Shown here piece after piece: positions 46,901 to 54,173 of a DNA stretch of 64,000 bases. Where the stretch lies: NCBI RefSeq assembly GCF_900113285.1, contig NZ_FOOT01000007.1, positions 84,259 through 148,258 of the forward strand. The letters are read 5' to 3'. The translations under genes and the position numbers were made by a program. Position 1 is the stretch's first letter; each line of letters starts with the position of its first letter. The DNA comes from Pontibacter chinhatensis. Its GTDB lineage: Bacteria; Bacteroidota; Bacteroidia; Cytophagales; Hymenobacteraceae. The notes under the pieces were generated by a model. It searched no databases. It saw only the letters and a program-made list of their open reading frames with translations, and was not told the origin of the DNA.

Positions 46901-47679
46901 ACTCCCCAACCAATGCCGGGTACGAACTCATGCGACAGGGCGGAATGCTTTACTGGGGCTTTGTAGCCAGGTATACGGGTGAAGAAAGGGTGCAGGGATC
47001 AACCCTGATGATTCTGGATACTGGTCCCGCTATCTTCCGCAGCACCAGCGTGGAGGACGGTTCGCTGGTGATTTCGGGAAACAGGGCCTTCTTTAAGGGT
47101 ACAGGTATCCTATTCCATCAGCGGGGCTTAGACTCCGACAGGGACGATCGCCAATTCGGCTACCTTATCGCCGCCACCGACGGGCAACTTGGCTTTAGCT
47201 CTAGTCCTGACCAACTGCGGCTCAGAGTATGGGTGATAGAGGAGGATGGAACCGAGGGCGCGGTAGTTTACGACAACCAGGTGGGCTGTTCTTCTGCCAA
47301 CTTGGATCTCAATGCTCCGGCCTGTAGCGCTATTGACAGGGGCGACATTATCATCAACAAACCGCGGTCCAATAGCCTGAGCAGTGCCATCTCACAAAAC
47401 GCTGTGGTAGAGTCGGCCACCCAAGACTTGCAGGCATATCCGACAGCCTTCTCTGGCCGCACCACTCTTTCTTTTGCAACTGCCAGCGAGGCAGGATATA
47501 CGTTGGAACTCTACGATCTGAAAGGGGCGTTGGTGCGATCTATTGCCGCCGGGCAGACAGAAGCCGGCAAGCGGTACGAACACGAACTGAGCGCAGACGG
47601 CCTGTCGAGAGGCATGTACCTGGTTCGTTTAAGCACCGGGGATGAGGTACAAGCAGTGAAAGTGGTTGTAGAAAGATAA
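43930..47679 (+). CDS. Secreted SBBP-repeat protein with T9SS C-terminal sorting domain
   Basis: 1249 residues. Signal peptide (LLLCLISFTVLAQQ, about 24). From residue 40 to 880 there are 16 repeats of about 50-60 residues with the core VDNQGGVYVTG followed by YATVRYDAATGEQTWASRYD, the SBBP beta-propeller repeat; two seven- or eight-bladed propellers are possible. Then a PKD-like module (about 890-965) and a jelly-roll-like region. The last 75 residues (LQAYPTAFSGRTTLSFATAS, then LSRGMYLVRLSTGDEVQAVKVVV) are a type A T9SS sorting signal, so the protein is exported to the surface. A plausible role is binding or adhesion. Confidence 0.85.
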   Translation: MKIKILSSGLQLLLCLISFTVLAQQPKLEWAQRWNSEGNVYESAVDVAVDAAGNSYVTGTSAGTTGPSGILTIKYSPTGEQLWVKFDEVFFHDPILLAVDNQGGVYLTGSIVDSTIEVGEGGQSVIVDILTVRYDAVTGEQTWASRFGTVGDNDSPRAIEVDNKGGVYVTGTSSVFDVANNFTTIRYDAATGAQTWVSRYDSPGDNQDFAVDLAIDDQGGVYVTGNSSRGDTTVYISTVHYDAASGAESWTNLYDVPGSNEGASAIAVDNQGGVYVTGEQRSNDFSVVDFITFRLEATSGERAWASNFDGPNGNFDSPIDIAVDNQGGVYVTGNSTSSDFANRDYATVRYNAATGEETWASFYNSSENSSDRATALAVDTLGGVFVTGFSNNSEQTNQDYATIRYDATTGEQSWLSTYDGPRELPNESPDLARDIAIDNQGGVIVTGESYADYGTVRYDATTGEQVWAQIYNVRENLNEFAIAVAVDAEGNSYVTGIRKVGFGWVVTVKYTPSGEELWVAQFSFDRTSGIAVDNQGGVYVTGVYFNLDNFSYDYATIRYDAATGEQSWISFYNGPAINFADHVRAIAADSAGGVYVTGFSYNEDFTTDYATVRYEAATGEQTWASRYSGPEGTSMDSAAAITIDEQGGVYVTGVSAIDSTNTAFATVRYEASTGEENWASRYDKAGSADVATAITTDNAGGIYVTGYSGSADGGFDFTSVRYNAATGAESWVSNYSGQNSSDDRAIAIAADTAGGVYVTGTSIAGNTSDYATLRYDAATGEECWVSRYDGSTSSRDSAAAIAVDNAGGVYVTGVSYDANQQGDFATVRYDATTGEQVWAERYGSPQSQEDVAVDMALDREENLIITGYSYSPETLYDFLTVKYSQCLPLAKANITGNTNAAVGTSNSAYSISTLGATSYTWAITDIDGNAYTDFRGQGAGAIIVDWPEEPNVYKLSVVSGAAESCEAQTSVRYVHVYDSEAGYVSGGGWSDSPTNAGYELMRQGGMLYWGFVARYTGEERVQGSTLMILDTGPAIFRSTSVEDGSLVISGNRAFFKGTGILFHQRGLDSDRDDRQFGYLIAATDGQLGFSSSPDQLRLRVWVIEEDGTEGAVVYDNQVGCSSANLDLNAPACSAIDRGDIIINKPRSNSLSSAISQNAVVESATQDLQAYPTAFSGRTTLSFATASEAGYTLELYDLKGALVRSIAAGQTEAGKRYEHELSADGLSRGMYLVRLSTGDEVQAVKVVVER

Positions 47680-47702
47680 GGTCATACTTTCCCTTTGAAA
47701 CC

Positions 47703-47738
47703 AAAAAAGCCCTGCAGATGAAAGTCTGCAGGGCTTTT
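47703..47738. terminator. Bidirectional terminator between the SBBP gene and tRNA-Leu(CAA)
   Basis: Perfect 14-bp arms (47705-47718 with 47725-47738), GC core gccctgcaga, with A and T tracts at the ends. Degenerate copy at 40346-40384. Confidence 0.9.
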
Positions 47739-47739
47739 G

Positions 47740-47823
47740 TACCTTGGGCCGGAGTCGAACCGGCACGAGTGTTACCTCATTGGTGTTTGAGACCAACGCG
47801 TCTACCGATTCCGCCACCAAGGC
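47740..47823 (-). tRNA. tRNA-Leu (anticodon CAA)
   Basis: Read on the minus strand it starts GCCTTGG and the 3' strand is CCAAGGT plus discriminator A; the first pair is G-U. D-arm GGCGGAATCGGTAGACGC, anticodon arm TTGGT-CTCAAAC-ACCAA giving CAA, a class II variable arm (TGAGGTAACACTCG) and T-arm GCCGGTTCGACTCCGGC. CCA is not encoded. 84 nt. Confidence 0.95.
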
Positions 47824-47835
47824 ATCTCCTTTCTG

Positions 47836-48369
47836 TTAGGAACGGGATGCAAACTTAGATAATGTTTCCTGAATACGCAATAAATATTTCTTCTTCAGGT
47901 AATAAGTTTTTACCTCCTGCAGGGCCTCGTCTTTTGTAATGCCGTGTAGCTCAGGGTAGCGCTGCAGCACCGGCAGCACATCATTATCCAGTTGAGCCAC
48001 CAAGCCGGCAGTTTTCTCGCCAATCTCGTGCAGCTTGCCGGCATCAAAGTCAAACTCCAGTTCCATCAGCTCCTCGTTAATATCCATCATCTCCATCAGG
48101 AAATCGCCCGGAAGCTCGTTTTTGCCGCCTTCCTCCAGCAGCCCGTGCTCTTTCAGGATGTACTGCATGCGCAGGTCCGGGTCGGAGAGGGTACGGTAGG
48201 CGTTGGTGTTCTGGGTGCTCAGCTGCAGAATCTCCTGCTGCTTCTCCTGCGGCTCGTTGGCGAAGAAGTCAGGATGGTACTCGCGGCTGAGTTTGTAATA
48301 GGTGTTTTTCAGCGCCTTCTCGTCAAGTATAAAGCTTTCGGGTATGTTATAAAATTCGAAGTAGTTCAT
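47836..48369 (-). CDS. hscB: Fe-S cluster assembly co-chaperone HscB
   Basis: 177 residues, family length about 170. The J domain is at the N-terminus with the HPD motif in KLSREYHPDFFANEP (about residues 28-42), which stimulates the ATPase of the HscA chaperone. The C-terminal three-helix domain (ELMELEFDFDAGKLHEIGEK) binds the scaffold IscU. HscB helps transfer iron-sulphur clusters from IscU to target proteins in the cytoplasm. It lies 12 bp from the tRNA-Leu gene, apparently without a terminator between them, so both may be read from one promoter; a -7 element is seen 47 bp upstream. Confidence 0.92.
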   Translation of the reverse strand: MNYFEFYNIPESFILDEKALKNTYYKLSREYHPDFFANEPQEKQQEILQLSTQNTNAYRTLSDPDLRMQYILKEHGLLEEGGKNELPGDFLMEMMDINEELMELEFDFDAGKLHEIGEKTAGLVAQLDNDVLPVLQRYPELHGITKDEALQEVKTYYLKKKYLLRIQETLSKFASRS

Positions 48370-48375
48370 AGGTAC

Positions 48376-48502
48376 AGTTAACAGTTATCAATAAACAGTT
48401 ATCAGGTATACGTAGCAAAGGTACAGCAAAAGAGCCAGGATTGTTTGAAAGGAAAGGTATAGCTTTCTAACCTGATGACTGAAAACTGTTAATTGTTAAA
48501 TG
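48376..48502. repeat. Imperfect inverted repeat of AACAGTTATC words
   Basis: About 30 bp at 48378-48408 (two tandem acagttatca words) is the imperfect reverse complement of 48470-48502. The right arm overlaps the end of the monooxygenase-like gene. The -7 promoter of hscB lies between the arms. Confidence 0.5.
48416..48423 (-). promoter_or_regulatory. -7 promoter element of hscB
   Basis: Minus-strand TACCTTTG, an exact TAnnTTTG match, 47 bp upstream of the hscB start. No good -33 box is seen. Confidence 0.5.
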
Positions 48503-48786
48503 CTCACTGAACTGTACGACCAGGCCTCGGGCTTAGCGGCAAAAAGGGTTTTGGTGGCCGGCCATACTTGCCCGAACAGCTCCGAGCCGCGGTAGTTATT
48601 CAGGTGCTCCTCGGAGTCCCAGAGGCTGTAGGTGCTGAATACGTTGGGCTGGTGCAAATCCTGCAGCAGTTCCACATGCTGGCAGCCTTCAAAAGCGCGT
48701 ATCTTATCTTTCGAGTTACGGAAGATCTCCAGAAACTCCTCCGTTTTCTCCGGCTTAAACGTCATCCGGACAATGCGAATTAGCAT
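48496..48786 (-). CDS. Antibiotic-biosynthesis-monooxygenase (ABM) domain protein
   Basis: 96 residues, a single ferredoxin-like ABM domain (MLIRIVRMTFKPEKTEEFLEI at the start, CQHVELLQDLHQPNVFSTYSLW in the middle, and LNNYRGSELFGQVWP). Family members such as YgiN act on quinols or haem-like substrates as small dimers; the substrate here is unknown. The inverted-repeat arm of the neighbouring cassette begins at the base next to its start codon, so its 5' untranslated region is supplied by that repeat. Confidence 0.8.
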   Translation of the reverse strand: MLIRIVRMTFKPEKTEEFLEIFRNSKDKIRAFEGCQHVELLQDLHQPNVFSTYSLWDSEEHLNNYRGSELFGQVWPATKTLFAAKPEAWSYSSVSI

Positions 48787-48820
48787 AATTTTGAGTGAGT
48801 GAATGAGTGATTGAGCGAAT
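48787..48820. repeat. Left arm of the inverted repeat around the four-helix-bundle gene
   Basis: 34 bp of (TGAG/TGAA)-type words, opening aattttgagtgagtgaatga. It is imperfectly complementary to 49207-49240. It begins at the base next to the ABM start codon and ends 1 bp short of the four-helix-bundle stop codon. Confidence 0.8.
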
Positions 48821-48821
48821 T

Positions 48822-49202
48822 TCAGTTTTTTGATGCGCTTTTCCTAGCTTTCGCCATCACCGACAGGATTTCTGTCGTTTCCCTTTTAAGCGTAACCACC
48901 TTTGCCTCAGTGGTAGTACCAGACTCAGCAAGTAGCTCCAGCCAGAACAGGGTCTCGTCTGCTTCCTCAATCACAATGCTCAACTTCGAATGAAACTCTG
49001 CTGATGATCTGGATCTGCAAGCCGCCCGGTAATTGGCTGCCACGGATGTTGCTGAACGAAGTAGTTGCCGCTTCATGATAGTTGCCTCCTCCGTTTTAGG
49101 CAAGTCCTTTGAGAACAGGATAACATCCAGCGCCAACTGCTTTGTGCGCTGCCGGAACCGCTCTACAAATTGTTGCTTTTCTGCTTGTCGAGAGTCCTCC
49201 AT
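48822..49202 (-). CDS. Four-helix-bundle protein (23S rRNA intervening-sequence type)
   Basis: 126 residues from ATG 49202 (a TTG one codon earlier is possible). The family pattern is clear: FVERFRQRTKQLALDVILFSKDLPKTEEA, then MKRQLLRSATSVAANYRAACRSRS (about 42-65), then FHSKLSIVIEEADETLFWLELL. Such proteins were first met as ORFs inside 23S rRNA intervening sequences and are scattered in Bacteroidota genomes; function unknown. The gene is bracketed by 34-bp inverted repeats lying 1 bp beyond the stop and 4 bp before the ATG, and drops between two otherwise adjacent genes. Confidence 0.9.
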   Translation of the reverse strand: MEDSRQAEKQQFVERFRQRTKQLALDVILFSKDLPKTEEATIMKRQLLRSATSVAANYRAACRSRSSAEFHSKLSIVIEEADETLFWLELLAESGTTTEAKVVTLKRETTEILSVMAKARKSASKN

Positions 49203-49206
49203 CAAG

Positions 49207-49240
49207 ATTCACTCATCCACTCAATCACTCATTCAAAATT
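49207..49240. repeat. Right arm of the inverted repeat around the four-helix-bundle gene
   Basis: 34 bp of ACTCA/ATCA-type words ending cactcattcaaaatt, imperfect complement of 48787-48820. It ends 6 bp before the stop codon of the SAM hydrolase gene. Confidence 0.8.
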
Positions 49241-49246
49241 CGCAAG

Positions 49247-50023
49247 CTAGCTTCCCGGATAAAAGCGCACGTCCACCTGCGAGTCGAAGCCGAGGCCGAG
49301 GAGCTCGGCGGCGTGGCCCTTGTTGATGCCGATGCAAAGTAGGCCCTGGCTGTTGTAGGTGCAGCAGCAGTCGCCGTCGTCCACCTGGTTATAGTTGGGG
49401 TAGATGCGCCCGATGGCTTCGCGGCCGAAGTGAATGGTGAAAGTACGGCCATGCGCAATCGTCTCAACGCTGTCGCGGGTGATGTCAGTGATGAGGTTGC
49501 CGTAGCGGTCCACGTGAATGACGTGGCCGGTGATGGCATGGTCGCCGAGGCGGAGCTGCCGGTTAAACAGCTGCCGGATGTTGTTGGTGCGGTCGCCGAG
49601 CACGTCCAAATCGCCGCCCTTGGCCAGAAACACAGCGGCGGGCGCCAGTAGGTCCTTTTCCGGGGATGGCGTATAGGGGATGTCAGTTTTAAGCTCCACC
49701 ACCACCTCAGGCTGCCCGTCTGTCAGCAGCGAGAGCAACCCGTTGTCGGCGAGCAAAAAATAGTGGCCTTTATAATTTGTAGCATGATATTTGCCCTTTT
49801 TACAACCGTGCGTGTCTACAGCCAGTATATGCACGGTACCTTCCGGAAAATCCCGGAACACGGCTCCGAAAACATACTCGGCATGAGCGATGTTGTAGGG
49901 CTCTATGGCGTGCGTGATGTCCACCACCTGCACCTGCGGGTCCAGCGAAAGGATTTTGGCTTTAACGGCGGCCACATAGTGGTCCCGGTACCCAAAATCC
50001 GACAGAAACGTAATTACAGCCAT
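49247..50023 (-). CDS. SAM hydroxide adenosyltransferase (DUF62 / chlorinase-fluorinase superfamily)
   Basis: 258 residues, family length. The N-terminus MAVITFLSDFGYRDHYVAAVKAKIL carries the DFGxxDxY motif that binds S-adenosylmethionine. HILAVDTHGC (about 67-76) and LADNGLLSLL follow, and the C-terminal domain contains IHVDRYGNLITDIT. Characterised bacterial members hydrolyse SAM to adenosine and methionine using an activated water. The halogenase-specific loop is not evident, so hydrolysis is more likely than halogenation. Divergent from phoH. Confidence 0.88.
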   Translation of the reverse strand: MAVITFLSDFGYRDHYVAAVKAKILSLDPQVQVVDITHAIEPYNIAHAEYVFGAVFRDFPEGTVHILAVDTHGCKKGKYHATNYKGHYFLLADNGLLSLLTDGQPEVVVELKTDIPYTPSPEKDLLAPAAVFLAKGGDLDVLGDRTNNIRQLFNRQLRLGDHAITGHVIHVDRYGNLITDITRDSVETIAHGRTFTIHFGREAIGRIYPNYNQVDDGDCCCTYNSQGLLCIGINKGHAAELLGLGFDSQVDVRFYPGS

Positions 50024-50120
50024 ACTACGAACTATAATTTGAGTAGATTTGTATTAATAATACTGATTTTATTTAAATTAAAGAAAATATTCTTAACCTG
50101 CTATATACGAGGGTAAACAT

Positions 50121-51161
50121 TTGGTAGAGAAAGTAATAACCTTAGAGAATATCTCTCTCATTGATTTCCTGGGCACAGAGAACCAGAACATCAAACAGCT
50201 TGCCGCGGCATTTCCGAGCAGCAAGATTATTTCGAGAGGTAACGAGATAAAAATCCAGGGGCAGACTCCTGAGATAACCAAAATTCACGAAATCCTGTCT
50301 TCGCTGATAGACCATTATCATAAGTTTGGGAAGATTACGCATAACAGCGTAAATAGATACCTTGGCACAGATTCTGTTACCGAGGAGGAGGTAATTATTA
50401 CCTCTCCGGACGTGATTGTGTACGGCAGCAAGGGCGGCGTTATAAAGGCCAAAACCCCTAACCAGCAGAAGCTGGTGGACGCGGTGGAGAAAAACGACCT
50501 GGTGTTCGCGCTGGGCCCCGCCGGTACGGGTAAAACCTATATCTCGGTGGCCCTGGCAGTGCGCGCACTCAAGAACAAGGAGGTCAAGAAGATCATCATC
50601 TCCAGACCAGTGGTAGAGGCGGGCGAGAGCCTGGGCTTCCTGCCCGGTGACATGAAGGACAAGGTAGATCCCTACCTGCGCCCGATTTATGACGCCCTGG
50701 AGGACATGATCCCGGTGGAGAAGCTGAAATATTACCAGGAGAACAAAATCATTGAGATAGCGCCGCTGGCCTACATGCGCGGCCGCACGCTGAACAATGC
50801 CTTTGTGCTGCTGGATGAGGCGCAGAACACCACACCGGCCCAGATGAAGATGTTCCTGACCCGTATGGGCCCCAACGCCAAGCTGATGGTAAACGGCGAC
50901 TGGTCGCAGATAGACCTGCCGCGCAACCAGCGCTCCGGCCTGATGGAGGCGCTCAACATCCTGCGCGGCGTCAAGGGCATCGGGTTCGTAGAGATGACCG
51001 CCGAGGACGTGGTGCGCCACCGCCTGGTACGTGACATCGTGAACGCCTACACCAAGCTGGACGAAGAGCGACGCGCTGCCCGCGAGGAGGCCAAAGCCGC
51101 TGAGACAGGTGAGCCTGTAAAAGTGAACGGACGCCCCCGGAAGCAGCGCGTAGAAGAATAG
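50121..51161 (+). CDS. phoH: PhoH-family ATPase
   Basis: 346 residues with a TTG start at 50121; no in-frame ATG lies nearby. The N-terminal 110 residues hold a KH-like RNA-binding segment (LAAAFPSSKIISRGNEIKIQG). The P-loop is GPAGTGKT (132-139), the Walker B region is FVLLDEAQNTTPAQMKMFLTRMG, and VNGDWSQIDLP completes the PhoH core. PhoH-like ATPases are linked to RNA metabolism and are often near YbeY; that gene is not adjacent here. The C-terminal 30 residues are charged and disordered. Confidence 0.92.
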   Translation: MVEKVITLENISLIDFLGTENQNIKQLAAAFPSSKIISRGNEIKIQGQTPEITKIHEILSSLIDHYHKFGKITHNSVNRYLGTDSVTEEEVIITSPDVIVYGSKGGVIKAKTPNQQKLVDAVEKNDLVFALGPAGTGKTYISVALAVRALKNKEVKKIIISRPVVEAGESLGFLPGDMKDKVDPYLRPIYDALEDMIPVEKLKYYQENKIIEIAPLAYMRGRTLNNAFVLLDEAQNTTPAQMKMFLTRMGPNAKLMVNGDWSQIDLPRNQRSGLMEALNILRGVKGIGFVEMTAEDVVRHRLVRDIVNAYTKLDEERRAAREEAKAAETGEPVKVNGRPRKQRVEE

Positions 51162-51221
51162 GCTGCAGCTTTGAACTATCTGTAGCCCGGAATTGATTTA
51201 TACTTTCGAAGCATAACTTTG

Positions 51222-51252
51222 GAGACGCAACTTGTTGCGTCTCTGCTTTTTT
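51222..51252 (+). terminator. Rho-independent terminator of phoH
   Basis: Stem gagacgcaa/ttgcgtctc (51222-51230 with 51235-51243), loop cttg, followed by a run of six Ts, 60 bp after the phoH stop. Confidence 0.85.
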
Positions 51253-51265
51253 ATACTTTATCCCC

Positions 51266-51694
51266 ATGATTGAGGTAAGACGCGCCACCACAGCGCAGGA
51301 CCAGCAGGAGGCCTTTGGCATTCGTGAGAAAGTTTTTGTGCAGGAGCAGCAGGTGCCCCGCGAGGCCGAGTATGATGAACACGAGCCCACTGCCAGCCAC
51401 TACCTGGCCGCCTTTAACGGGGTGCCCTGCGGGGCGGCCCGCTGGCGCAAAACTGAGGTCGGTGTAAAGCTAGAGCGCTTTGCCGTGTTGCCCGAGTTCC
51501 GCAACAAAAGTATAGGCGGCGAAGTGCTAAGGCTTGTGCTGCAGCATGTGCAATCTGAGCAGCCGGGGCAAAAAATCTACCTGCACGCCCAACTGCCGGC
51601 GGTAAATTTTTACAAGCGCCATGGCTTTGTAACAGAAGGGGATATGTTCACCGAATGCGACATCCAGCACTACAAGATGTACTATAAAGGCTGA
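51266..51694 (+). CDS. GNAT-family acetyltransferase (ElaA/YjcF-like)
   Basis: 142 residues. REKVFVQEQQVPREAEYDEHEP (about 20-41) is the YjcF/ElaA-type N-terminal segment, RFAVLPEFRNKSIGGEVLRLVL (about 72-93) the acetyl-CoA loop (R-N-K-S-I-G), and LHAQLPAVNFYKRHGFVTEG the C-terminal strand pair. Substrate unknown. Its stop codon overlaps the start of comEC by 1 bp (TGATG), so the two genes form an operon. Confidence 0.88.
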   Translation: MIEVRRATTAQDQQEAFGIREKVFVQEQQVPREAEYDEHEPTASHYLAAFNGVPCGAARWRKTEVGVKLERFAVLPEFRNKSIGGEVLRLVLQHVQSEQPGQKIYLHAQLPAVNFYKRHGFVTEGDMFTECDIQHYKMYYKG

Positions 51695-53796
51695 TGCTGC
51701 GCTGGGCTTCCTACCCGTTTGTGCGCATCACGCTTGGTTTTATAGCGGGTATCCTCCTTTATTTTTCCTTTGGAGAGCAACTGGGCCACGGGCTCTGGAT
51801 GCTTGCCTTCTCCTTTCTTGCATTTATACTTGCGGCCATACTTAGCCGAAAGTATAAAACTGCCTTTGCTACGGATGTGGCAGGTATGGCAGGACTTTTG
51901 ACCTTTTTGGCGCTGGGCTATTCGGCCACGCACGCTAATATCGAGCTCAACCAGCCGCAGCACCTTGCGCACCTGCCAACCCCGTCAACCCACTACAAAG
52001 GCGTGGTGTCGGACTATGTGCTGCAGAAACCTGGCTACCAGCGCACGGTGCTGCAGGTAGAGCAGGTACGGGTGAACGGTAAATGGCAGGCTGCCACGGG
52101 TAAAGTACAGCTCTCGGTGCCCCACGACTCGGAGCGGGCATACGAGGTAAGCTATGGCGATGTGTTGCTGGTGAGAGGTGCGCCGCAGGAGGTAGCCCCG
52201 CCGCTAAACCCCGGCCAGTTTAACTACAAAGCTTTCCTGGCCAACAAGAACATCCACCATCAGCATTACCTGCGCCCGCTACAGTACCAGCAGATTTCTT
52301 CCAGCCCACCCAATCCTATACTTTATCACAGCATCCTGTTGCGCCGCCAGATGGACAACATCCTGCGTGAAGGGGTGGGGGAGAAGCGGGAGTACGCCAT
52401 CTCCTCGGCCCTTATACTTGGCGTGAAGGATGAACTGGATAACAGCATCCGCCAAGCATATGCCGACACGGGTACCATGCACGTGCTGGCGGTGTCGGGG
52501 CTGCATGTAGGGCTTGTTTACGGTGTGCTGATGTTCTTGCTGGCCCGCATCGGGTCTACGGACAGGCAGCGCTGGCTAGGAGCTATACTTATGCTGGGCG
52601 TGCTCTGGCTGTATGCGTTTATCACCGGCCTCTCGCCGTCGGTAATGCGGGCAGTGCTTATGTTTAGTTTGGTGACAGTAGGCATAGCGTTGCGGCGGCG
52701 CACAGTGGTGTATAACACCATTGCCTTCGCGGCATTGGTGCTGCTGTACATTAACCCCTTCAATTTGCTGGAGGTCGGGTTTCAGCTCTCTTTTCTGGCA
52801 GTGCTGGGGATTGTGTACCTGCAACCAAGGCTGAGCAGGATATGGGAAATACCTAACCGGGCGCTGAACTGGCTTTGGCTTTCGCTAACGGTGTCGGTGG
52901 CGGCGCAAGTGGCTACTACGCCGCTTAGCTTATACTACTTCCACCAGTTTCCGGTATATTTCTGGGTAGCTAATATTCTGGTGGTGCCGGCTGCAACGCT
53001 TGTGCTTTGGTCAGGGATGGCGGCGCTGGCGTTTAGCTGGGTGCCCGGACTTGGGTGGCTGCTGTTTCAGGTGCACTTCTGGCTGATTTGGGCGATGAAC
53101 GCGTTCAACCTGTGGGTGCAGCGCTGGCCGCAAGCTATTATTACCGGGGTTGATATCAGTGCATGGCAGACCTGGTTGCTATACTTGCTGCTATTCGTGT
53201 TCATACTTTTCCTGGCCCTGAAGAAACTGCGCTACCTAAGTATAGCGGTAGGGCTAGTGGCCATACTTTCGGTGCAGCAAGTATGGAAAGAGATGCAGCA
53301 AAGGCAGCAGCGGCAGCTGGTGGTGTACAGCGTTCGCAGCGGCACAAGCATCGGGCTGGTACAAGGGCAGCAGGCCATGCTGGTAGCGGACTCGGCTTTT
53401 CTGCAAAACCAGCAGAGCTATACTTTTAACGTGCAGCCGCACCTTTGGCAGTCAGGTGTAGCAGCGCCTACCCAGGTGTCTTTTGCCTCTCCCGCAGCTC
53501 CTGCCGTGCTGTTGCCTGACAGTAACCAGCTACTGGTGTGGCAGGGGCAACGCTGGCTTATACTTTCCAAGCCGCCTAAACTCCAGCCTAAGCCAGGCTT
53601 TGCTGTGGATTACGTGTTGCTCCGCCAGAACGTGCGGGTAAAGCCGGAGCGCCTGCAGCAGTACACGTTCAGCAAACTTATACTGGACGGCTCCAGCGCA
53701 CCCTGGTACCGCCAGCGCCTGCACCAGCAGCTCGACACGCTCGGCATTCCATATTATGATGTTGCTGAATCCGGGGCGTTTGAGCTGGAGTTGTAG
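51694..53796 (+). CDS. comEC: ComEC/Rec2-family DNA-uptake channel
   Basis: 700 residues. ComEC is the inner-membrane channel that carries single-stranded DNA into the cell in natural transformation. Layout: N-terminal helices (to 75), an OB-like DUF4131 domain (about 95-190; THYKGVVSDYVLQKPGYQRT), then the competence core with HVLAVSGLHVGLVYGVLMFL (about 263-282) and ITGLSPSVMRAVLMFSLV (about 310-327), further helices to 530, and a short C-terminal soluble part. The metallo-beta-lactamase domain of Gram-positive ComEC is absent or degenerate. The gene holds 13 AAGTAT/ATACTT words. Confidence 0.92.
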   Translation: MLRWASYPFVRITLGFIAGILLYFSFGEQLGHGLWMLAFSFLAFILAAILSRKYKTAFATDVAGMAGLLTFLALGYSATHANIELNQPQHLAHLPTPSTHYKGVVSDYVLQKPGYQRTVLQVEQVRVNGKWQAATGKVQLSVPHDSERAYEVSYGDVLLVRGAPQEVAPPLNPGQFNYKAFLANKNIHHQHYLRPLQYQQISSSPPNPILYHSILLRRQMDNILREGVGEKREYAISSALILGVKDELDNSIRQAYADTGTMHVLAVSGLHVGLVYGVLMFLLARIGSTDRQRWLGAILMLGVLWLYAFITGLSPSVMRAVLMFSLVTVGIALRRRTVVYNTIAFAALVLLYINPFNLLEVGFQLSFLAVLGIVYLQPRLSRIWEIPNRALNWLWLSLTVSVAAQVATTPLSLYYFHQFPVYFWVANILVVPAATLVLWSGMAALAFSWVPGLGWLLFQVHFWLIWAMNAFNLWVQRWPQAIITGVDISAWQTWLLYLLLFVFILFLALKKLRYLSIAVGLVAILSVQQVWKEMQQRQQRQLVVYSVRSGTSIGLVQGQQAMLVADSAFLQNQQSYTFNVQPHLWQSGVAAPTQVSFASPAAPAVLLPDSNQLLVWQGQRWLILSKPPKLQPKPGFAVDYVLLRQNVRVKPERLQQYTFSKLILDGSSAPWYRQRLHQQLDTLGIPYYDVAESGAFELEL

Positions 53797-53828
53797 GGTG
53801 CTGGATAGCTACCTCTTTAGGGCTTTGT

Positions 53829-54050
53829 AGTGCCGGGTCCAACCACCCCTTGCCCCTCCTTAGCCAAGGAGGGGAGTTCTGTTCAAGTTGCATTAGCAGC
53901 AGCTATCGAATTGCTTCCCAGCCTTTGGGTTGAGCGCCTTGTAGATTTCTGGTGCCCGTTAAGGGCATTGCGACCGAAGGGTAGCAAAAGAAATGTACAC
54001 CGCGCGATGCCCGAAGGCGAGGCCTCCCGGCCTGGGAGGGCAGAAAGTAT
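53829..54050 (-). repeat. Dispersed modular repeat (blocks C, B and A)
   Basis: Read on the minus strand, block A (54002-54031) is identical over 30 bp to 5451-5480. Block B (53902-53949) matches 5526-5573 with three or four differences. Block C (53831-53877) matches 5.8 kb and 32529-32570. The order is the same as at 5.4-5.9 kb, but block D is missing here. Confidence 0.85.
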
Positions 54051-54173
54051 ACTATGGAACGTTAGGTTGGTGGGAACTGGAGGATGAACGGCAGCTAATA
54101 AGTATAGCCTGCTTCAAATGGCAGGAAGCAGCGGCTATGAAAGTATAGCCAAAGTATAAAGTATGGCTTTTCA

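Noticed and set aside
49247..50023. Fluorinase/chlorinase
   Set aside because: The superfamily is right, but no halogenase-specific insertion is evident; SAM hydrolysis is the likely activity.
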